From contig NZ_OZ060413.1 in assembly GCF_964059165.1 (NCBI RefSeq), positions 1 through 64,000 on the forward strand: a stretch of DNA of 64,000 nt. The letters run 5' to 3'. The notes below the pieces were generated by a model. The model made no database searches and was not told the origin of the DNA. It worked only from the letters and a program-made list of their open reading frames with translations. The translations under genes and the position numbers were made by a program. The first letter of the stretch is position 1. Each line of letters begins with the position of its first letter. This DNA is from Buchnera aphidicola (Cavariella theobaldi). Its GTDB lineage: Bacteria > Pseudomonadota > Gammaproteobacteria > Enterobacterales > Enterobacteriaceae. Positions 15,121-26,780 of the stretch are shown here, in pieces.

Positions 15121-16722
15121 ATGGCACGTCAACGCAATTTTTTTATTTTTGCTTTTTTATTTGTTTCTTTCTTGCTATGGCAAGCATGGCAGAATCAATT
15201 TGTTTTACATCATCGCAAAAATATACCAGAAAATCATATATTTCATAATATTCATAAAAATCAGCAAAAAGATTACATTTTTGTAAAAAATGATGTAATA
15301 AGTTTAAACATTAATTTATATGGAGGTGATATAGAAGAAGCTAGTTTATTAAAATATAAAGAAAATTTGCACTCTTTAAAACCTTTTAAACTATTAGAGA
15401 CGAATTCTAATTTTATTTATCATGCGCAGAGTGGTTTATCTGGAAAAAATGGATTAGACGATGTAAATATCCATCATAGACCACATTATTCTGCTACTCA
15501 GAAATTTTTTTTATTAAAAAAAAATGATACAAAACTATCTATTCCTATTACCTATGTTAATCCACAAGGTATTATTTATGTAAAAAGATTTGTTCTTAAA
15601 GCAGGAGAGTACGATATTCAAGTTGAACATGACATATATAATTCTACTGATAAAAATTTAGAGTTAAAGATGTTTGGACAGCTAAAACAAACTATGCAAT
15701 TGCCAAAAATTAAAGACACTAATGCTAATCATTTTGGACTGCAAACATTTCGTGGAGCTGCTTATTCAAGCATTGATGAAAAATATAAAAAATATAAATT
15801 CGATAATATCGTTAAACATGAGAATTTATATATTAAAACTCAAAACGGTTGGATTGCAATGTTACAACAATATTTTTCTACCGCGTGGATTCCTCACGGT
15901 GCAAGTCAAAATTCTTTCTATACTTCTTATTTAGATCATAGTGACGTTGCTATTGGTTATCAATCGTCTTCTATCCACGTTTTACCTCATTCTAAAAAAA
16001 CGATATCGTCTACGTTGTGGATTGGTCCTGAAATTCAAAATAAAATGGCTGCGGTATCACCTTATTTAGATTTAACCATAGATTATGGTTGGCTTTGGTT
16101 TTTATCTCAACCTTTATTTAATTTATTAAGTTTTTTATATAAAATTATAGGGAATTGGGGTTTTTCTATTATTATAATTACTTTCATTGTAAGAGCATTA
16201 ACATATCCTTTAACAAAAGCACAGTATTTATCTGTGTCAAAAATGCGCTTTTTACAACCAAAAATTAATTTATTAAAAGAAAGATTTGGTAACGATAAAA
16301 AACGTATGAGTCAAGAGATTATGTTATTATATAAAAAAGAAAATATTAACCCTTTCAGTGGTTTTTTGCCTGTATTTATTCAAATGCCTATCTTTCTTTC
16401 TCTTTATTATATGCTTATGAGTGCTGTAGAATTACGTCATGCTAATTTTATTTTTTGGATAAAAGATTTATCCAGTCAAGATCCATATTATATATTACCG
16501 ATATTAATGGGTTTAACTATGTTTGTTATTCATAGGATGTCTTCTAACAATATTTCTGATCCTGTTCACAATAAGATTATGAATCTTATGCCTATTATAT
16601 TTACTATTTTTTTCTTGTGGTTTCCTTCTGGTTTGGTTTTATACTATATGATTAGTAATATAGTAACTATTATACAACAAAGATTTATTTTTTCTAAATT
16701 AGATAAAAAAAATATTAAATAG
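15121..16722 (+). CDS. yidC: Membrane protein insertase YidC
   Basis: Inner-membrane insertase acting alone or with SecYEG; subunits a and c of the ATP synthase encoded nearby are classical clients. From ATG 15121 the product is 533 residues (E. coli 548) and begins MARQRNFFIFAFLFVSFLLWQAW, matching the first membrane helix of E. coli YidC. The in-frame ATG at 15079 is therefore too far upstream. A large periplasmic domain (GGWIAMLQQYFSTAWIP-like segment) is followed by the five-helix core, with GNWGFSIIIITFIVR and FPSGLVLYYMISN. Confidence 0.97.
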   Translation: MARQRNFFIFAFLFVSFLLWQAWQNQFVLHHRKNIPENHIFHNIHKNQQKDYIFVKNDVISLNINLYGGDIEEASLLKYKENLHSLKPFKLLETNSNFIYHAQSGLSGKNGLDDVNIHHRPHYSATQKFFLLKKNDTKLSIPITYVNPQGIIYVKRFVLKAGEYDIQVEHDIYNSTDKNLELKMFGQLKQTMQLPKIKDTNANHFGLQTFRGAAYSSIDEKYKKYKFDNIVKHENLYIKTQNGWIAMLQQYFSTAWIPHGASQNSFYTSYLDHSDVAIGYQSSSIHVLPHSKKTISSTLWIGPEIQNKMAAVSPYLDLTIDYGWLWFLSQPLFNLLSFLYKIIGNWGFSIIIITFIVRALTYPLTKAQYLSVSKMRFLQPKINLLKERFGNDKKRMSQEIMLLYKKENINPFSGFLPVFIQMPIFLSLYYMLMSAVELRHANFIFWIKDLSSQDPYYILPILMGLTMFVIHRMSSNNISDPVHNKIMNLMPIIFTIFFLWFPSGLVLYYMISNIVTIIQQRFIFSKLDKKNIK

Positions 16723-16754
16723 TATCTTAGTATATTTTAAAAGAAGAAAATTTT

Positions 16755-18113
16755 ATGAAAAACAATGATACTATAATTGCACCAGTCACTAGTCCCGGGA
16801 AAAGTGCTGTAGGTATATTAAGAATATCTGGCATGAAAGCATCTGAAGTAGCTATAAAGGTGTTAGGTCAGATACCCCCTTCTAGATTTGCGACTTATTT
16901 AGATTTTTTAGATCAGAATAAAACAATATTAGATAAAGGTATTGCTGTATGGTTTCCTGCTCCTCGTTCTTTTACTGGTGAAGATGTTTTAGAATTACAA
17001 GGACATGGTAGTCCAGTTATAATAGATTTATTGATGAAACGCATTTTACTTATAGATAATGTTAGATTGGCAAAACCAGGTGAGTTTTCTGAGCGTGCAT
17101 TTTTAAATGGAAAAATTGATTTAGTTCAGGCAGAATCTATAGATGATTTAATTAATGCTGAAACAGAATCATCTATTCGTTCCTCTTTAAATTCTTTACA
17201 GGGTTTTTTTTCTATTCATATTCATGAATTAATAGAAATTTTAATTGATTTACGTACGAATATAGAGGCCAGTATAGATTTTGTAGAAGAAGATATTGAT
17301 ATAAATATCCAGGAGATAATATTATCAAAAATTCAGTTTTTAGATAAAAAATTTCAAAATATTCATAGATTAGCTATAGAGGGAAGTATTCTTAAAGAAG
17401 GAAAAAAAATTGTTATTGCTGGTTTACCTAATTCTGGTAAATCTAGTTTATTAAATGCTTTATCTGGTCGTAATAGGGCGATTGTTACTAATATTCCAGG
17501 AACTACACGTGATATTCTGTATGAACATGTTAATATTAATGGTGTTGTTTTACAAATAATTGATACTGCTGGTTTACGCGATTCAATAGATGAAGTTGAG
17601 AACCTTGGTATTATTCGGGCTTGGACAGCGATTAAAGAATCTGATCATATATTATTTGTTATTGATAATACTATAGATAAAATAAAACAAGAAAAAATAT
17701 GTTATGATTTTATTAAACATTTACACGACAAGAAAAATATTACTTTTATTTTAAATAAAAATGATTTAGTTAAAGAGAAATATAACATTAAAAAAATAAA
17801 AGATTTCTTTTTTATTACTCTTTCGGCTTATACGGGTGAAGGTATAGATATATTACGTTGCCATTTAATTGAAATGGAAAAAAATAAGAGTCATGAAAGT
17901 ATTTTTATTGCTCGTCGACGTCATCTTCAACAATTAAATCTTTCTTATTCTGAATTTAAAAAAGCTAAAAAAAATTGGATAGAAAATAAAAATATTGAAT
18001 TTTTAGCGGAGTCTTTAAATATTATTAATCGATTGTTAGGTGAAATTACAGGTCAATTCACTTCTGATGATCTATTGAAAAAAATTTTTTCTGATTTTTG
18101 TATTGGGAAATAA
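16755..18113 (+). CDS. mnmE: tRNA modification GTPase MnmE (TrmE)
   Basis: GTPase that forms a complex with MnmG to modify wobble uridine. The 452 residues (E. coli 454) show the N-terminal tetrahydrofolate-binding domain, a central helical region, and a G domain inserted in it: GLPNSGKSS (G1), PGTTRD (G2), DTAGLRD (G3), LNKND (G4). The C-terminal FCIGK supplies the conserved catalytic cysteine. Both partners of the complex are present in the window. Confidence 0.98.
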   Translation: MKNNDTIIAPVTSPGKSAVGILRISGMKASEVAIKVLGQIPPSRFATYLDFLDQNKTILDKGIAVWFPAPRSFTGEDVLELQGHGSPVIIDLLMKRILLIDNVRLAKPGEFSERAFLNGKIDLVQAESIDDLINAETESSIRSSLNSLQGFFSIHIHELIEILIDLRTNIEASIDFVEEDIDINIQEIILSKIQFLDKKFQNIHRLAIEGSILKEGKKIVIAGLPNSGKSSLLNALSGRNRAIVTNIPGTTRDILYEHVNINGVVLQIIDTAGLRDSIDEVENLGIIRAWTAIKESDHILFVIDNTIDKIKQEKICYDFIKHLHDKKNITFILNKNDLVKEKYNIKKIKDFFFITLSAYTGEGIDILRCHLIEMEKNKSHESIFIARRRHLQQLNLSYSEFKKAKKNWIENKNIEFLAESLNIINRLLGEITGQFTSDDLLKKIFSDFCIGK

Positions 18114-18136
18114 TATTGATAATATTTTATTGAATA

Positions 18137-18209
18137 TGCCCGGAGGCGGAATTGAACCACCGACACGGGGATTTTCAGTCCCCTGCTCTACCGACTGAGC
18201 TATCCGGGC
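18137..18209 (-). tRNA. tRNA-Phe (anticodon GAA)
   Basis: The minus strand folds into a full cloverleaf: acceptor GCCCGGA/TCCGGGC with discriminator A, D arm AGCTCAGTCGGTAGAGC, anticodon arm with stem GGGGA/TCCCC and loop CTGAAAA giving anticodon GAA, and a T loop TTCAATT. The 3' CCA is not encoded (TAT follows), so it must be added by the cca product. Confidence 0.97.
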
Positions 18210-18218
18210 AATTTTTAT

Positions 18219-18248
18219 ATTAGATCATCAAAGACAAAACATTGTCAA
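18219..18248 (-). promoter_or_regulatory. Candidate promoter of tRNA-Phe
   Basis: On the minus strand a perfect TTGACA (18248-18243) and TCTAAT (18224-18219, five of six to the -10 consensus) are separated by 18 bases. The predicted start is only a few bases before the mature tRNA end. Confidence 0.55.
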
Positions 18249-18347
18249 TATTTTTTTTATGCAATACAGCTGTATAATATATTTTTTATAAAAAATTTTT
18301 ATATTATTTTTTTAAAATGGTATAAAAATAAATAAAAAATATTTTTG

Positions 18348-18378
18348 CCCTTGAAAGTTTTAATAATAATCCCTATAT
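18348..18378 (+). promoter_or_regulatory. Sigma-32 heat-shock promoter of groESL
   Basis: CCCTTGAAA at 18348-18356 and CCCTATAT at 18371-18378 are separated by 14 bases. This fits the E. coli sigma-32 consensus (CTTGAAA, 13-15 bases, CCCCATNT) with a single clear deviation. It lies about 75 bases upstream of groES. The gene for sigma-32, rpoH, is intact at 24544-25401. Confidence 0.85.
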
Positions 18379-18452
18379 GTAAAAGTAAGAGATTAAAGTA
18401 ATAAAAACATTTTAAATGATAAAACAAGATTATTCATAGGAGTGTTATTAGT

Positions 18453-18743
18453 ATGAAAATTCGTCCATTGCATGATCGTGTACTTGTTAAGCGTCAAGAA
18501 GTTGAATTAAAATCTGCAGGTGGAATTGTATTAACAGGTTCTGCTGCGGGAAAATCTACTCGCGGCACTGTCACTGCGGTTGGGAACGGTCGTATATTAG
18601 ACAATGGAGATGTAAAAGCATTAGATGTAAAAGTAGGAGATGTTGTTATTTTTAATGAAGGTTATGGTGCAAAAACAGAAAAAATTGATAATGAAGAGTT
18701 ATTAATTTTAACTGAAAGTGACATTTTAGCAATTGTTGAATAG
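18453..18743 (+). CDS. groES: Co-chaperonin GroES
   Basis: Heptameric lid of the GroEL folding chamber. The 96 residues (E. coli 97) begin [18 protein letters not shown], and the mobile loop that contacts GroEL reads [13 protein letters not shown]. It has an AGGAGTG ribosome binding site and is followed 59 bases later by groEL. Base composition is less AT-biased than the neighbours, consistent with strong selection on a highly expressed gene. Confidence 0.98.
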   Translation: MKIRPLHDRVLVKRQEVELKSAGGIVLTGSAAGKSTRGTVTAVGNGRILDNGDVKALDVKVGDVVIFNEGYGAKTEKIDNEELLILTESDILAIVE

Positions 18744-18781
18744 TACACTATATCTATATACTATATCTATTAAAAATATAA

Positions 18782-20449
<1,668 letters not shown>

Positions 20450-20508
20450 TTTATATTTGAAATTACGTTTTTACCATTTTCATTGTAATGTGCTTTTATA
20501 AAATTTAC

Positions 20509-20541
20509 TTCCTCAGACTAGTTAGTCTGAGGAAATTTTTT
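20509..20541 (+). terminator. Intrinsic terminator of groESL
   Basis: TTCCTCAGACTA (20509-20520) pairs perfectly with TAGTCTGAGGAA (20523-20534), a 12-bp stem with a 2-base centre, followed by ATTTTTT. This is one of the few textbook terminators in the window and sits between groEL and efp. Confidence 0.85.
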
Positions 20542-20608
20542 CTATTCATTTTTTATTATATTTTTAAAATGGTATTTTAAAAAATTTTACATAGCTATTA
20601 AGGATAGT

Positions 20609-21178
20609 ATGAAATTATGTCATAGTAACAATTTTCGTTCGGGTTTAAAAATTATTTTTGAAAATGAGCCATATTTGATAGAATCTAGTGAATTTGTTAA
20701 ACCTGGGAAAGGTCAAGCTTTTGTTCGAGTTAAATTAAGAAAATTACTTACAAGACAGTTAATAGAAAAAACTTTTAAATCGACGGATACTTTAGAAATA
20801 GCTGATGTTTTGGAACATACTGCATCGTATTTATACAATGATAAAAATTTTTGGTATTTTTTTAAAAAAAACACTTTTGAAGAAATATGCATAGAAAAAA
20901 GTATTGTCGGCATACATAAGAAATGGTTACTAGAGCAGGACACATGTGTTGTGATTTTTTGGAATGATCAACCCATTTCTGTGATACCAAATAAATTTGT
21001 AAATATTAAAGTGATAGATACATCAGTTGCATTAAAAGGAAGTACTGTCAATGCAAGTACGAAATTAGCCATATTAAGTACAAGTGCGGTTATTAAAGTA
21101 CCTCTTTTTATTAAAATTGGATCCTTAATTAAAGTGGATACTCGTTCTGGTGAATATGTATCACGTATTAAAGAATAA
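20609..21178 (+). CDS. efp: Elongation factor P
   Basis: Binds the ribosome between the P and E sites and relieves stalling at polyproline stretches. The 189-residue product (E. coli 188) has the three beta-barrel domains. The modified lysine is kept as Lys34 in [11 protein letters not shown], and the C terminus reads [15 protein letters not shown]. Modification needs EpmA/EpmB, whose genes are not in the window. It converges with dnaC, 9 bases away. Confidence 0.97.
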   Translation: MKLCHSNNFRSGLKIIFENEPYLIESSEFVKPGKGQAFVRVKLRKLLTRQLIEKTFKSTDTLEIADVLEHTASYLYNDKNFWYFFKKNTFEEICIEKSIVGIHKKWLLEQDTCVVIFWNDQPISVIPNKFVNIKVIDTSVALKGSTVNASTKLAILSTSAVIKVPLFIKIGSLIKVDTRSGEYVSRIKE

Positions 21179-21187
21179 AATATGTTT

Positions 21188-21928
21188 TTAATATTCATTG
21201 CCTCTAATATATTGACGATAGCTATCCCATTCAAATGTTAACCACAAACTGTTACCTAATCGCATTCTATCAATTACTCTTTCGCCTAATAGACATTTCA
21301 TACCTTTATGATCTAAGTTTGATAACATGCCTGTAGAACGCTTTGATGATGAGCGTCGGTCAACGATTTGATTAATAATTACTTTTTCATAACGTGATTC
21401 AGTTTGCATACCGATTTCATCAATCATTAACAAATCTACACTACTTAAATCATGTAATAAATTTTCTTCAGTAGTATTACTAGTTCCACTAAAAGTACCT
21501 TTCATATGAGACATTAAGTCTGCTACAGTCACAATAAGTATACTTTTCCCATGCAGAATTAAATAATTACCAATGGCAGATGCTAAATGATTTTTTCCTG
21601 TCCCAGGCCTTCCTGAAAAAATAAAACTAGCGATATTTTTATTAAAATTTTTTGCATAACGTTTTGATGCTTCTAATACTTTTCGTTGCCCTTCATTTTC
21701 AATTTTATAATTATCAAAAGAGCAATTCATATATAATTCCCTAATACCAGATCGACCTAGAATACGTTGCATTTTCATAGCTTTATTCGCACGAAGTATA
21801 GATTCTGAAGATATTCTACCTTGTTCTTGATTCCAAGATAGTAGCTCTTCATCATTATTAAATTTAGGTTTAATATTATTAGGCATCATTTTTTTTAGAC
21901 GCTTAAAAAATTCACTATAAAATGTCAT
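21188..21928 (-). CDS. dnaC: DNA replication protein DnaC (helicase loader)
   Basis: AAA+ protein that loads the DnaB helicase at the origin and at restarted forks. The 246 residues (E. coli 245) align throughout: an N-terminal DnaB-binding region with MPNNIKPKFNNDEELLSW, Walker A SGRPGTGKNH, Walker B LLMIDEIG, and VDRRSSSKRSTGML as sensor region. Its start overlaps the dnaT stop by one base (TAATG), so the two are translationally coupled. Confidence 0.97.
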   Translation of the reverse strand: MTFYSEFFKRLKKMMPNNIKPKFNNDEELLSWNQEQGRISSESILRANKAMKMQRILGRSGIRELYMNCSFDNYKIENEGQRKVLEASKRYAKNFNKNIASFIFSGRPGTGKNHLASAIGNYLILHGKSILIVTVADLMSHMKGTFSGTSNTTEENLLHDLSSVDLLMIDEIGMQTESRYEKVIINQIVDRRSSSKRSTGMLSNLDHKGMKCLLGERVIDRMRLGNSLWLTFEWDSYRQYIRGNEY

Positions 21929-22428
21929 TATTCACCTCTAAATCCATTTGGAGTTTTTTTATCAGGAATAGGTATATCTGTAATATTTCTTATATTTTTT
22001 TTTTCATAATGCAAAGATCGACTTTTTTGTAAACTTCTAGCAAGTTTTTGTTGCCATTGTATATGATGAAAAAAACAGCCTTCCGCTTTCCAATAGGATA
22101 TAAAACAGGCTAATTCACATTTTGATACTTGTCCGATAAGATTAATACCCCATAGTGCTGATTGATGAAGAAAATCTTGATCAGGCTTCCATTTTGTGTG
22201 CATAGAAAATTTTTGTATGTATTTTTTTTTTTCTTCTTGTGGATTATCATTATTTAAATAGTATTTAATATCAAAAAATTCTTTGAAAAAATCGGGAGTA
22301 ATTACATAAAATACTGGAGTATTTTTTTTTAATACTGCAAAAAGATCATGTTCTTTTTTTTCTAATATTTTGATGGGATTTTTACAAAATAAATCAATAT
22401 TAATACTTTTAGAGATAGATATTTTCAT
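21928..22428 (-). CDS. dnaT: Primosomal protein DnaT
   Basis: Helps assemble the restart primosome with PriA and DnaC. The 166 residues (E. coli 179) are poorly conserved in the N-terminal half, but the C-terminal half reads KPDQDFLHQSALWG, FISYWKAEG and FHHIQWQQKLARSLQ, the hallmark of DnaT. The dnaT-dnaC order is that of E. coli. No priA gene is in the window. Confidence 0.95.
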   Translation of the reverse strand: MKISISKSINIDLFCKNPIKILEKKEHDLFAVLKKNTPVFYVITPDFFKEFFDIKYYLNNDNPQEEKKKYIQKFSMHTKWKPDQDFLHQSALWGINLIGQVSKCELACFISYWKAEGCFFHHIQWQQKLARSLQKSRSLHYEKKNIRNITDIPIPDKKTPNGFRGE

Positions 22429-22458
22429 GAAATTATTTAACCTTTTATTTTACAGTTT

Positions 22459-23037
22459 TTATATTTTGTTATTTAAAGTATAAAGATAATATTCGATTTG
22501 AGATGTATGTTTTTTTTTATATAAAACCCAATTCTCTGGTATTTTTAAAATTTTTTTTTTATTTTTTTCTATATAAATCATAGAATTTTTTTTTAACCAT
22601 TTGTTTTTATTTAATAATATAAGTGTTTCATTGATTAATTCTATTGAGTACGGCGGATCGATAAATATTATATCATATGGTGTTCCATTTTTTTTAAGCC
22701 AATGTATTGCATTGGTGTGTATTACATTTAAATTATTTATTTTTAGTTTTTTTATATTGTTTTTTAATATTATTGCCGTATTTTTATCGATTTCTAATGA
22801 TGTTACATGTGTGGCATTTCTAGATATAGATTCTATTCCTAATACACCGCTACCAGCAAAACAATCCAGACAAATAGCATTTTGAACCGTTTTAGAAAGC
22901 CAATTAAATAATGTTTCACGTATACGATTCGTAGTTGGGCGTAAATATAGATTGTCTTTAAAATATATTTTTTTCCCTTTAAATTTTCCTGCAATAATAG
23001 AAACATAATTGTTTTTTTTTATAAAATTATTATTCAT
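22459..23037 (-). CDS. rsmD: 16S rRNA (guanine(966)-N(2))-methyltransferase
   Basis: SAM-dependent methyltransferase for G966 of 16S rRNA. The 192 residues (E. coli 198) contain the SAM-binding CLDCFAGSGVLGIES (motif I) and the catalytic FIDPPY. It is divergent from ftsY, as in E. coli (rsmD, ftsYEX, rpoH). Confidence 0.93.
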   Translation of the reverse strand: MNNNFIKKNNYVSIIAGKFKGKKIYFKDNLYLRPTTNRIRETLFNWLSKTVQNAICLDCFAGSGVLGIESISRNATHVTSLEIDKNTAIILKNNIKKLKINNLNVIHTNAIHWLKKNGTPYDIIFIDPPYSIELINETLILLNKNKWLKKNSMIYIEKNKKKILKIPENWVLYKKKHTSQIEYYLYTLNNKI

Positions 23038-23175
23038 ATTTTAGATATTTGTGGTTAGTGATATAATTTATTTTATTATTAATATATGTATAAACAAATG
23101 TTTTATTTTTTATATTTTTAAATTATCTTTAATGAAAGTAAACGTTTGACTAATTGATCAAATATAGGGTATTTC

Positions 23176-24372
23176 ATGAGTAATGATAAAAAAAATAGTT
23201 TTTTTTCCTGGCTAACTAATAAAATTAGCAATAATAAAATTTCTACTAAAAAAGTTTTGAAAACAGATAAAGAATACAAAGAAGGTAATTGTTTAAATAA
23301 AAAATCTATTCCTAATATATTAGCGCAAGAAAAAAATATACAAAAAAAATTTCTTAAGACATCTACATCTTTAAAAACTAATAATGATGATAAAATTATA
23401 GATATTGATATTATTCAGGACATAAAAAAGAATACTCAAGATAATATCACTAAGCGAAACAATATTTTTTTAAAATTAAAAAATACTTTAAGAAAAACAC
23501 AAAAAATTTTTAGCGAAGGAATAAGTAATATTTTTACTTCTAAAAAAATGGATAAACTTTTATTTAAAACTTTAGAAGAAAAAATGTTATTAGCTGACAT
23601 TGGTATTGATACTACTGATTATATTATTAATACTTTGATAACAGAAAGCAGCCGAAAAGATTTACAAAATTCTGAACAAGTCTATTATTTTCTACAAAAA
23701 AAAATGTATTATATTTTGAAAAAAGTAGATGTACCATTAAAAATAAATAATCATATTCCTTTTATAATTTTAGTAGTAGGAGTAAATGGAGTCGGAAAAA
23801 CTACAACAGCAGTAAAGTTAGCGAAAAAATATAAATCTGAAAACAAATCAGTGATGTTAGTTGCGGCGGATACCTTTCGAGCAGCAGGTGTCGAACAGCT
23901 AAAACAGTTAGGAGAAATAAATAACATTCCGGTTATATCACATCAATCTGGCACTGATTCATCAGCAGTGATATTTGATGCGGTACAAGCAGCAATATCA
24001 AGAAATATAGATATATTGATTATTGATACAGCTGGTCGTTTACATAATAAGTTATATTTAATGGAAGAACTTAAAAAAAATATCAGAGTAATAAAAAAAA
24101 TTAATTCATCCGCTCCTCATGAAATTATGTTAGTAATTGATGCATCCAATGGACAAAATACACTTAAACAAACGGAAAACTTTCATAATGCATTAAATAT
24201 TACTGGTATTGTAATTACTAAACTTGATGGCACCGCTAAAGGTGGAGTATTATTTTCTATTGCCCATCGTTTTTCTATTCCTATTCGTTATATAGGTATT
24301 GGTGAAAATATTACAGATCTAGAAGTATTTAATAGTAAAAATTTTATCAAAATAATATTTGATCAAAAATAA
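23176..24372 (+). CDS. ftsY: Signal recognition particle receptor FtsY
   Basis: SRP receptor GTPase that delivers ribosome-nascent chains to the membrane translocon. The 398 residues (E. coli 497) have the NG domain complete: Walker A GVNGVGKTTT, the insertion box DTFRAAGVEQLK, DTAGR, and TKLDGTAKGG. The N-terminal A domain is about 100 residues shorter and lysine-rich rather than acidic. The ftsE and ftsX genes that follow in E. coli are gone. Confidence 0.97.
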   Translation: MSNDKKNSFFSWLTNKISNNKISTKKVLKTDKEYKEGNCLNKKSIPNILAQEKNIQKKFLKTSTSLKTNNDDKIIDIDIIQDIKKNTQDNITKRNNIFLKLKNTLRKTQKIFSEGISNIFTSKKMDKLLFKTLEEKMLLADIGIDTTDYIINTLITESSRKDLQNSEQVYYFLQKKMYYILKKVDVPLKINNHIPFIILVVGVNGVGKTTTAVKLAKKYKSENKSVMLVAADTFRAAGVEQLKQLGEINNIPVISHQSGTDSSAVIFDAVQAAISRNIDILIIDTAGRLHNKLYLMEELKKNIRVIKKINSSAPHEIMLVIDASNGQNTLKQTENFHNALNITGIVITKLDGTAKGGVLFSIAHRFSIPIRYIGIGENITDLEVFNSKNFIKIIFDQK

Positions 24373-24543
24373 CATTATCATTATATGATCAGTAGACATA
24401 AATTATTTTTTATTTTTAAATTAAAACATTTACAAATCTGTATATAGAAAATTTTTGATTTTATTTTTTAATTACAGTATAATAATTTTATCCCACATAT
24501 TCATGATTCCATAAAAATATAATTATTTAATGCGGGAATAACA

Positions 24544-25401
24544 ATGATTAACAAAGTACAGATTTTATCTGTGACTCCACTTGGTAATTTAGATGCTTAT
24601 ATTAGATTAGCTAATTTATGGCCAATGCTATCATATGATGAAGAAAAAGCACTTACTAAACGTTTACGTTATAATACCGATTTAGATGCCGCAAAAATTT
24701 TAATTTTATCTCATCTCCGTTTTGTTATTCATATCTCTCGTCATTATTCAGGATATGGATTACTTCAAGCTGATCTTATACAAGAAGGTAATATAGGTTT
24801 AATGAAAGCTGTTCGTCGGTTTAATCCGGAAATAGGAGTTCGTCTTGTTTCATTTGCAGTTCATTGGATTAAATCGGAAATACATGAGTATGTTTTGCGT
24901 AATTGGCGTATTGTAAAAGTAGCAACTACTAAATCACAAAGAAAATTATTTTTTAATTTACGTAAAACAAAAAAAAGATTAGGATGGTTTAATCAAGAAG
25001 AAATAGAAATTGTTGCTCGTGAATTAGGTGTTAGTAGTCAAGATGTCAAAGAAATGGAATGTCGAATGTCAGCTCAAGATGTAGCATTTAATCCAGTGCC
25101 AGAAGAAGATTATATAGATGGCAAATATCATGGAATTATTCCACATTTACAAGATAAAACATCTAATTTTGCTTATGGAGTGGAACAAGATAACTGGGAA
25201 GAGTATGCTGCCGCTAAATTAAGTAATGCTTTGTTAGGTCTGGATGAACGTAGTCGATATATTATTTATGCGCGTTGGTTAGATGAAAATAAAAAAAATA
25301 CTTTACAGGCTATTGCTAATAATTACGGTATTTCTGCAGAGAGAGTTCGTCAGTTAGAAAAAAATGCAATGAAAAAATTGAAAATAGCTATAGAAGATTA
25401 A
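24544..25401 (+). CDS. rpoH: RNA polymerase sigma-32 (heat-shock) factor
   Basis: Alternative sigma factor for heat-shock genes. The 285 residues (E. coli 284) hold region 2 ([25 protein letters not shown]), the RpoH box QRKLFFNLR, and region 4 with [18 protein letters not shown] matching promoter is visible before groES. With rpoD at 52010, both sigma factors are encoded in this window. Confidence 0.98.
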   Translation: MINKVQILSVTPLGNLDAYIRLANLWPMLSYDEEKALTKRLRYNTDLDAAKILILSHLRFVIHISRHYSGYGLLQADLIQEGNIGLMKAVRRFNPEIGVRLVSFAVHWIKSEIHEYVLRNWRIVKVATTKSQRKLFFNLRKTKKRLGWFNQEEIEIVARELGVSSQDVKEMECRMSAQDVAFNPVPEEDYIDGKYHGIIPHLQDKTSNFAYGVEQDNWEEYAAAKLSNALLGLDERSRYIIYARWLDENKKNTLQAIANNYGISAERVRQLEKNAMKKLKIAIED

Positions 25402-25913
25402 TGTTGTGTTTATATTTATTCTAGAATAAACAATAATGTATTTGAATACTTTTAATTTAAAAAAATTTTATAATAACAATAAAGATGATTTTATTAAAAA
25501 TATAGTATTTTTTTATTTATAATATTTTCTGCAATTTTTATTATCATATAAGATATAATTATGTTTCTTAAAAAATTTATATTTTGAGATAATACGTATT
25601 TTATATAAGATGATAGTATATTTACTATTTAACATTTATTTTATAAACAATTTTTTTGTTGTATATCGTATAAAAATTTTTTCATTTTATATATAAATAT
25701 TTGAAAATTGATTTATAATGCATATTGGTTTTAAGTATTATATAACTTATTTTTTAGATTAATGTATTTTTTTATTATATTTTATATACAATTTCTTTTA
25801 TATATAATAATTATTTTCTTAGTATTAATATCTATTTTTTGTATATTATATTTTATATTATTAATTATCTTAATGCTTTTTGATGTAAAATATAATATTT
25901 TCAAGGTTTTTTT
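25402..25913. other. Gene-free AT-rich spacer after rpoH
   Basis: About 510 bases without a recognisable gene. It begins with a 16-base perfect palindrome (TTTATTCTAGAATAAA, 25415-25430) soon after the rpoH stop, with no T run. A 59-codon frame at 25762-25941 encodes only Ile, Leu, Phe and Tyr-rich residues with no ribosome binding site and looks like chance in T-rich DNA. No other structure seen. Confidence 0.5.
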
Positions 25914-26720
25914 ATGTATAAAATTATCTCAGTTGATTTAGATGGAACTTTATTATCTCCTCAAAATAAAATTACAAAATACACGGAAAAAATTATAAAA
26001 TCATTACTAGAAAAAAATTTTTATTTTGTTTTTGCTTCTGGCCGACATCATTTAGATATTATGCAATTACAAAACATTTTAAATATAAAAACTTTTATCA
26101 TTTCTTCTAATGGTGCTAGAGTATATGATTTAAATAGGCAATTAATTTTTAGTCATTATTTAACTGAAGAAATTGCTCGAAGTTTATGTAAAATAAAATA
26201 TTTTGATAGTAGTATTACTACTCAAATATATTGTGACAAAAATTGGTATATTAATAATGATCAAATCGATAATCAATTGTGTCCATCTTTATCAGCACTA
26301 CAGTATAAATTTTTTGATCTCAATAGTTTAAATTATAAAAAAATTAATAAAATTTTCTTTACGAGCCGAAATATAAAACAATTAGATATTTTAAAAAAAA
26401 ATATTATTAATATATGGCATAATGACATTCATATCAATTATTCTATGCCGGGTTGTTTAGAAGTGGTTTCAGGAAAAACCTCTAAAGGGGAAGGTTTAAA
26501 AAAAATATGTAATTTTTTAAAAATGTCTTTAAAGGATTGCATATCTTTTGGTGATGGCATGAATGATCAAGATATGTTATATATGTCTGGAAAAGGATGC
26601 ATCATGGATAATGCTGATCCAAATTTAAAAACCGCCTTACCGTATATGGAAATTATTGAAAAAAACAAAAATGATGGTGTTGCTAAATTTTTATATAATA
26701 AATTTTTAAATATTTTATAA
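25914..26720 (+). CDS. yigL: HAD-superfamily phosphatase YigL (Cof type)
   Basis: In E. coli YigL is a Cof-subfamily HAD phosphatase acting on pyridoxal phosphate and sugar phosphates. The 268 residues (E. coli 266) contain HAD motif I DLDGTLLS with Asp8 and Asp10, ASGRHH, SSNGARV (motif II region), and FGDGMNDQDMLYMSGKGCIM (motif IV). The length and the GRHHLDI segment match YigL better than other Cof paralogues. It converges with metR; the yigL-metR-metE vicinity is also seen in E. coli. Confidence 0.9.
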   Translation: MYKIISVDLDGTLLSPQNKITKYTEKIIKSLLEKNFYFVFASGRHHLDIMQLQNILNIKTFIISSNGARVYDLNRQLIFSHYLTEEIARSLCKIKYFDSSITTQIYCDKNWYINNDQIDNQLCPSLSALQYKFFDLNSLNYKKINKIFFTSRNIKQLDILKKNIINIWHNDIHINYSMPGCLEVVSGKTSKGEGLKKICNFLKMSLKDCISFGDGMNDQDMLYMSGKGCIMDNADPNLKTALPYMEIIEKNKNDGVAKFLYNKFLNIL

Positions 26721-26736
26721 ATATATATATTATATC

Positions 26737-26764
26737 AATATATTTTTAATTTTAAAAATATATT
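26737..26764. terminator. Bidirectional terminator-like palindrome yigL/metR
   Basis: AATATATTTTTAA (26737-26749) and TTAAAAATATATT (26752-26764) form a 13-bp perfect stem between the converging genes, with T runs within the arms on both strands. The sequence is A/T only, so the stem is weak. Confidence 0.4.
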
Positions 26765-26780
26765 ATTTAAAAGATCTCGG

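Noticed and set aside
25762-25941. 59-codon hydrophobic frame before yigL
   Set aside because: No ribosome binding site, composition explained by T-rich DNA, and it runs into the yigL coding region out of frame.
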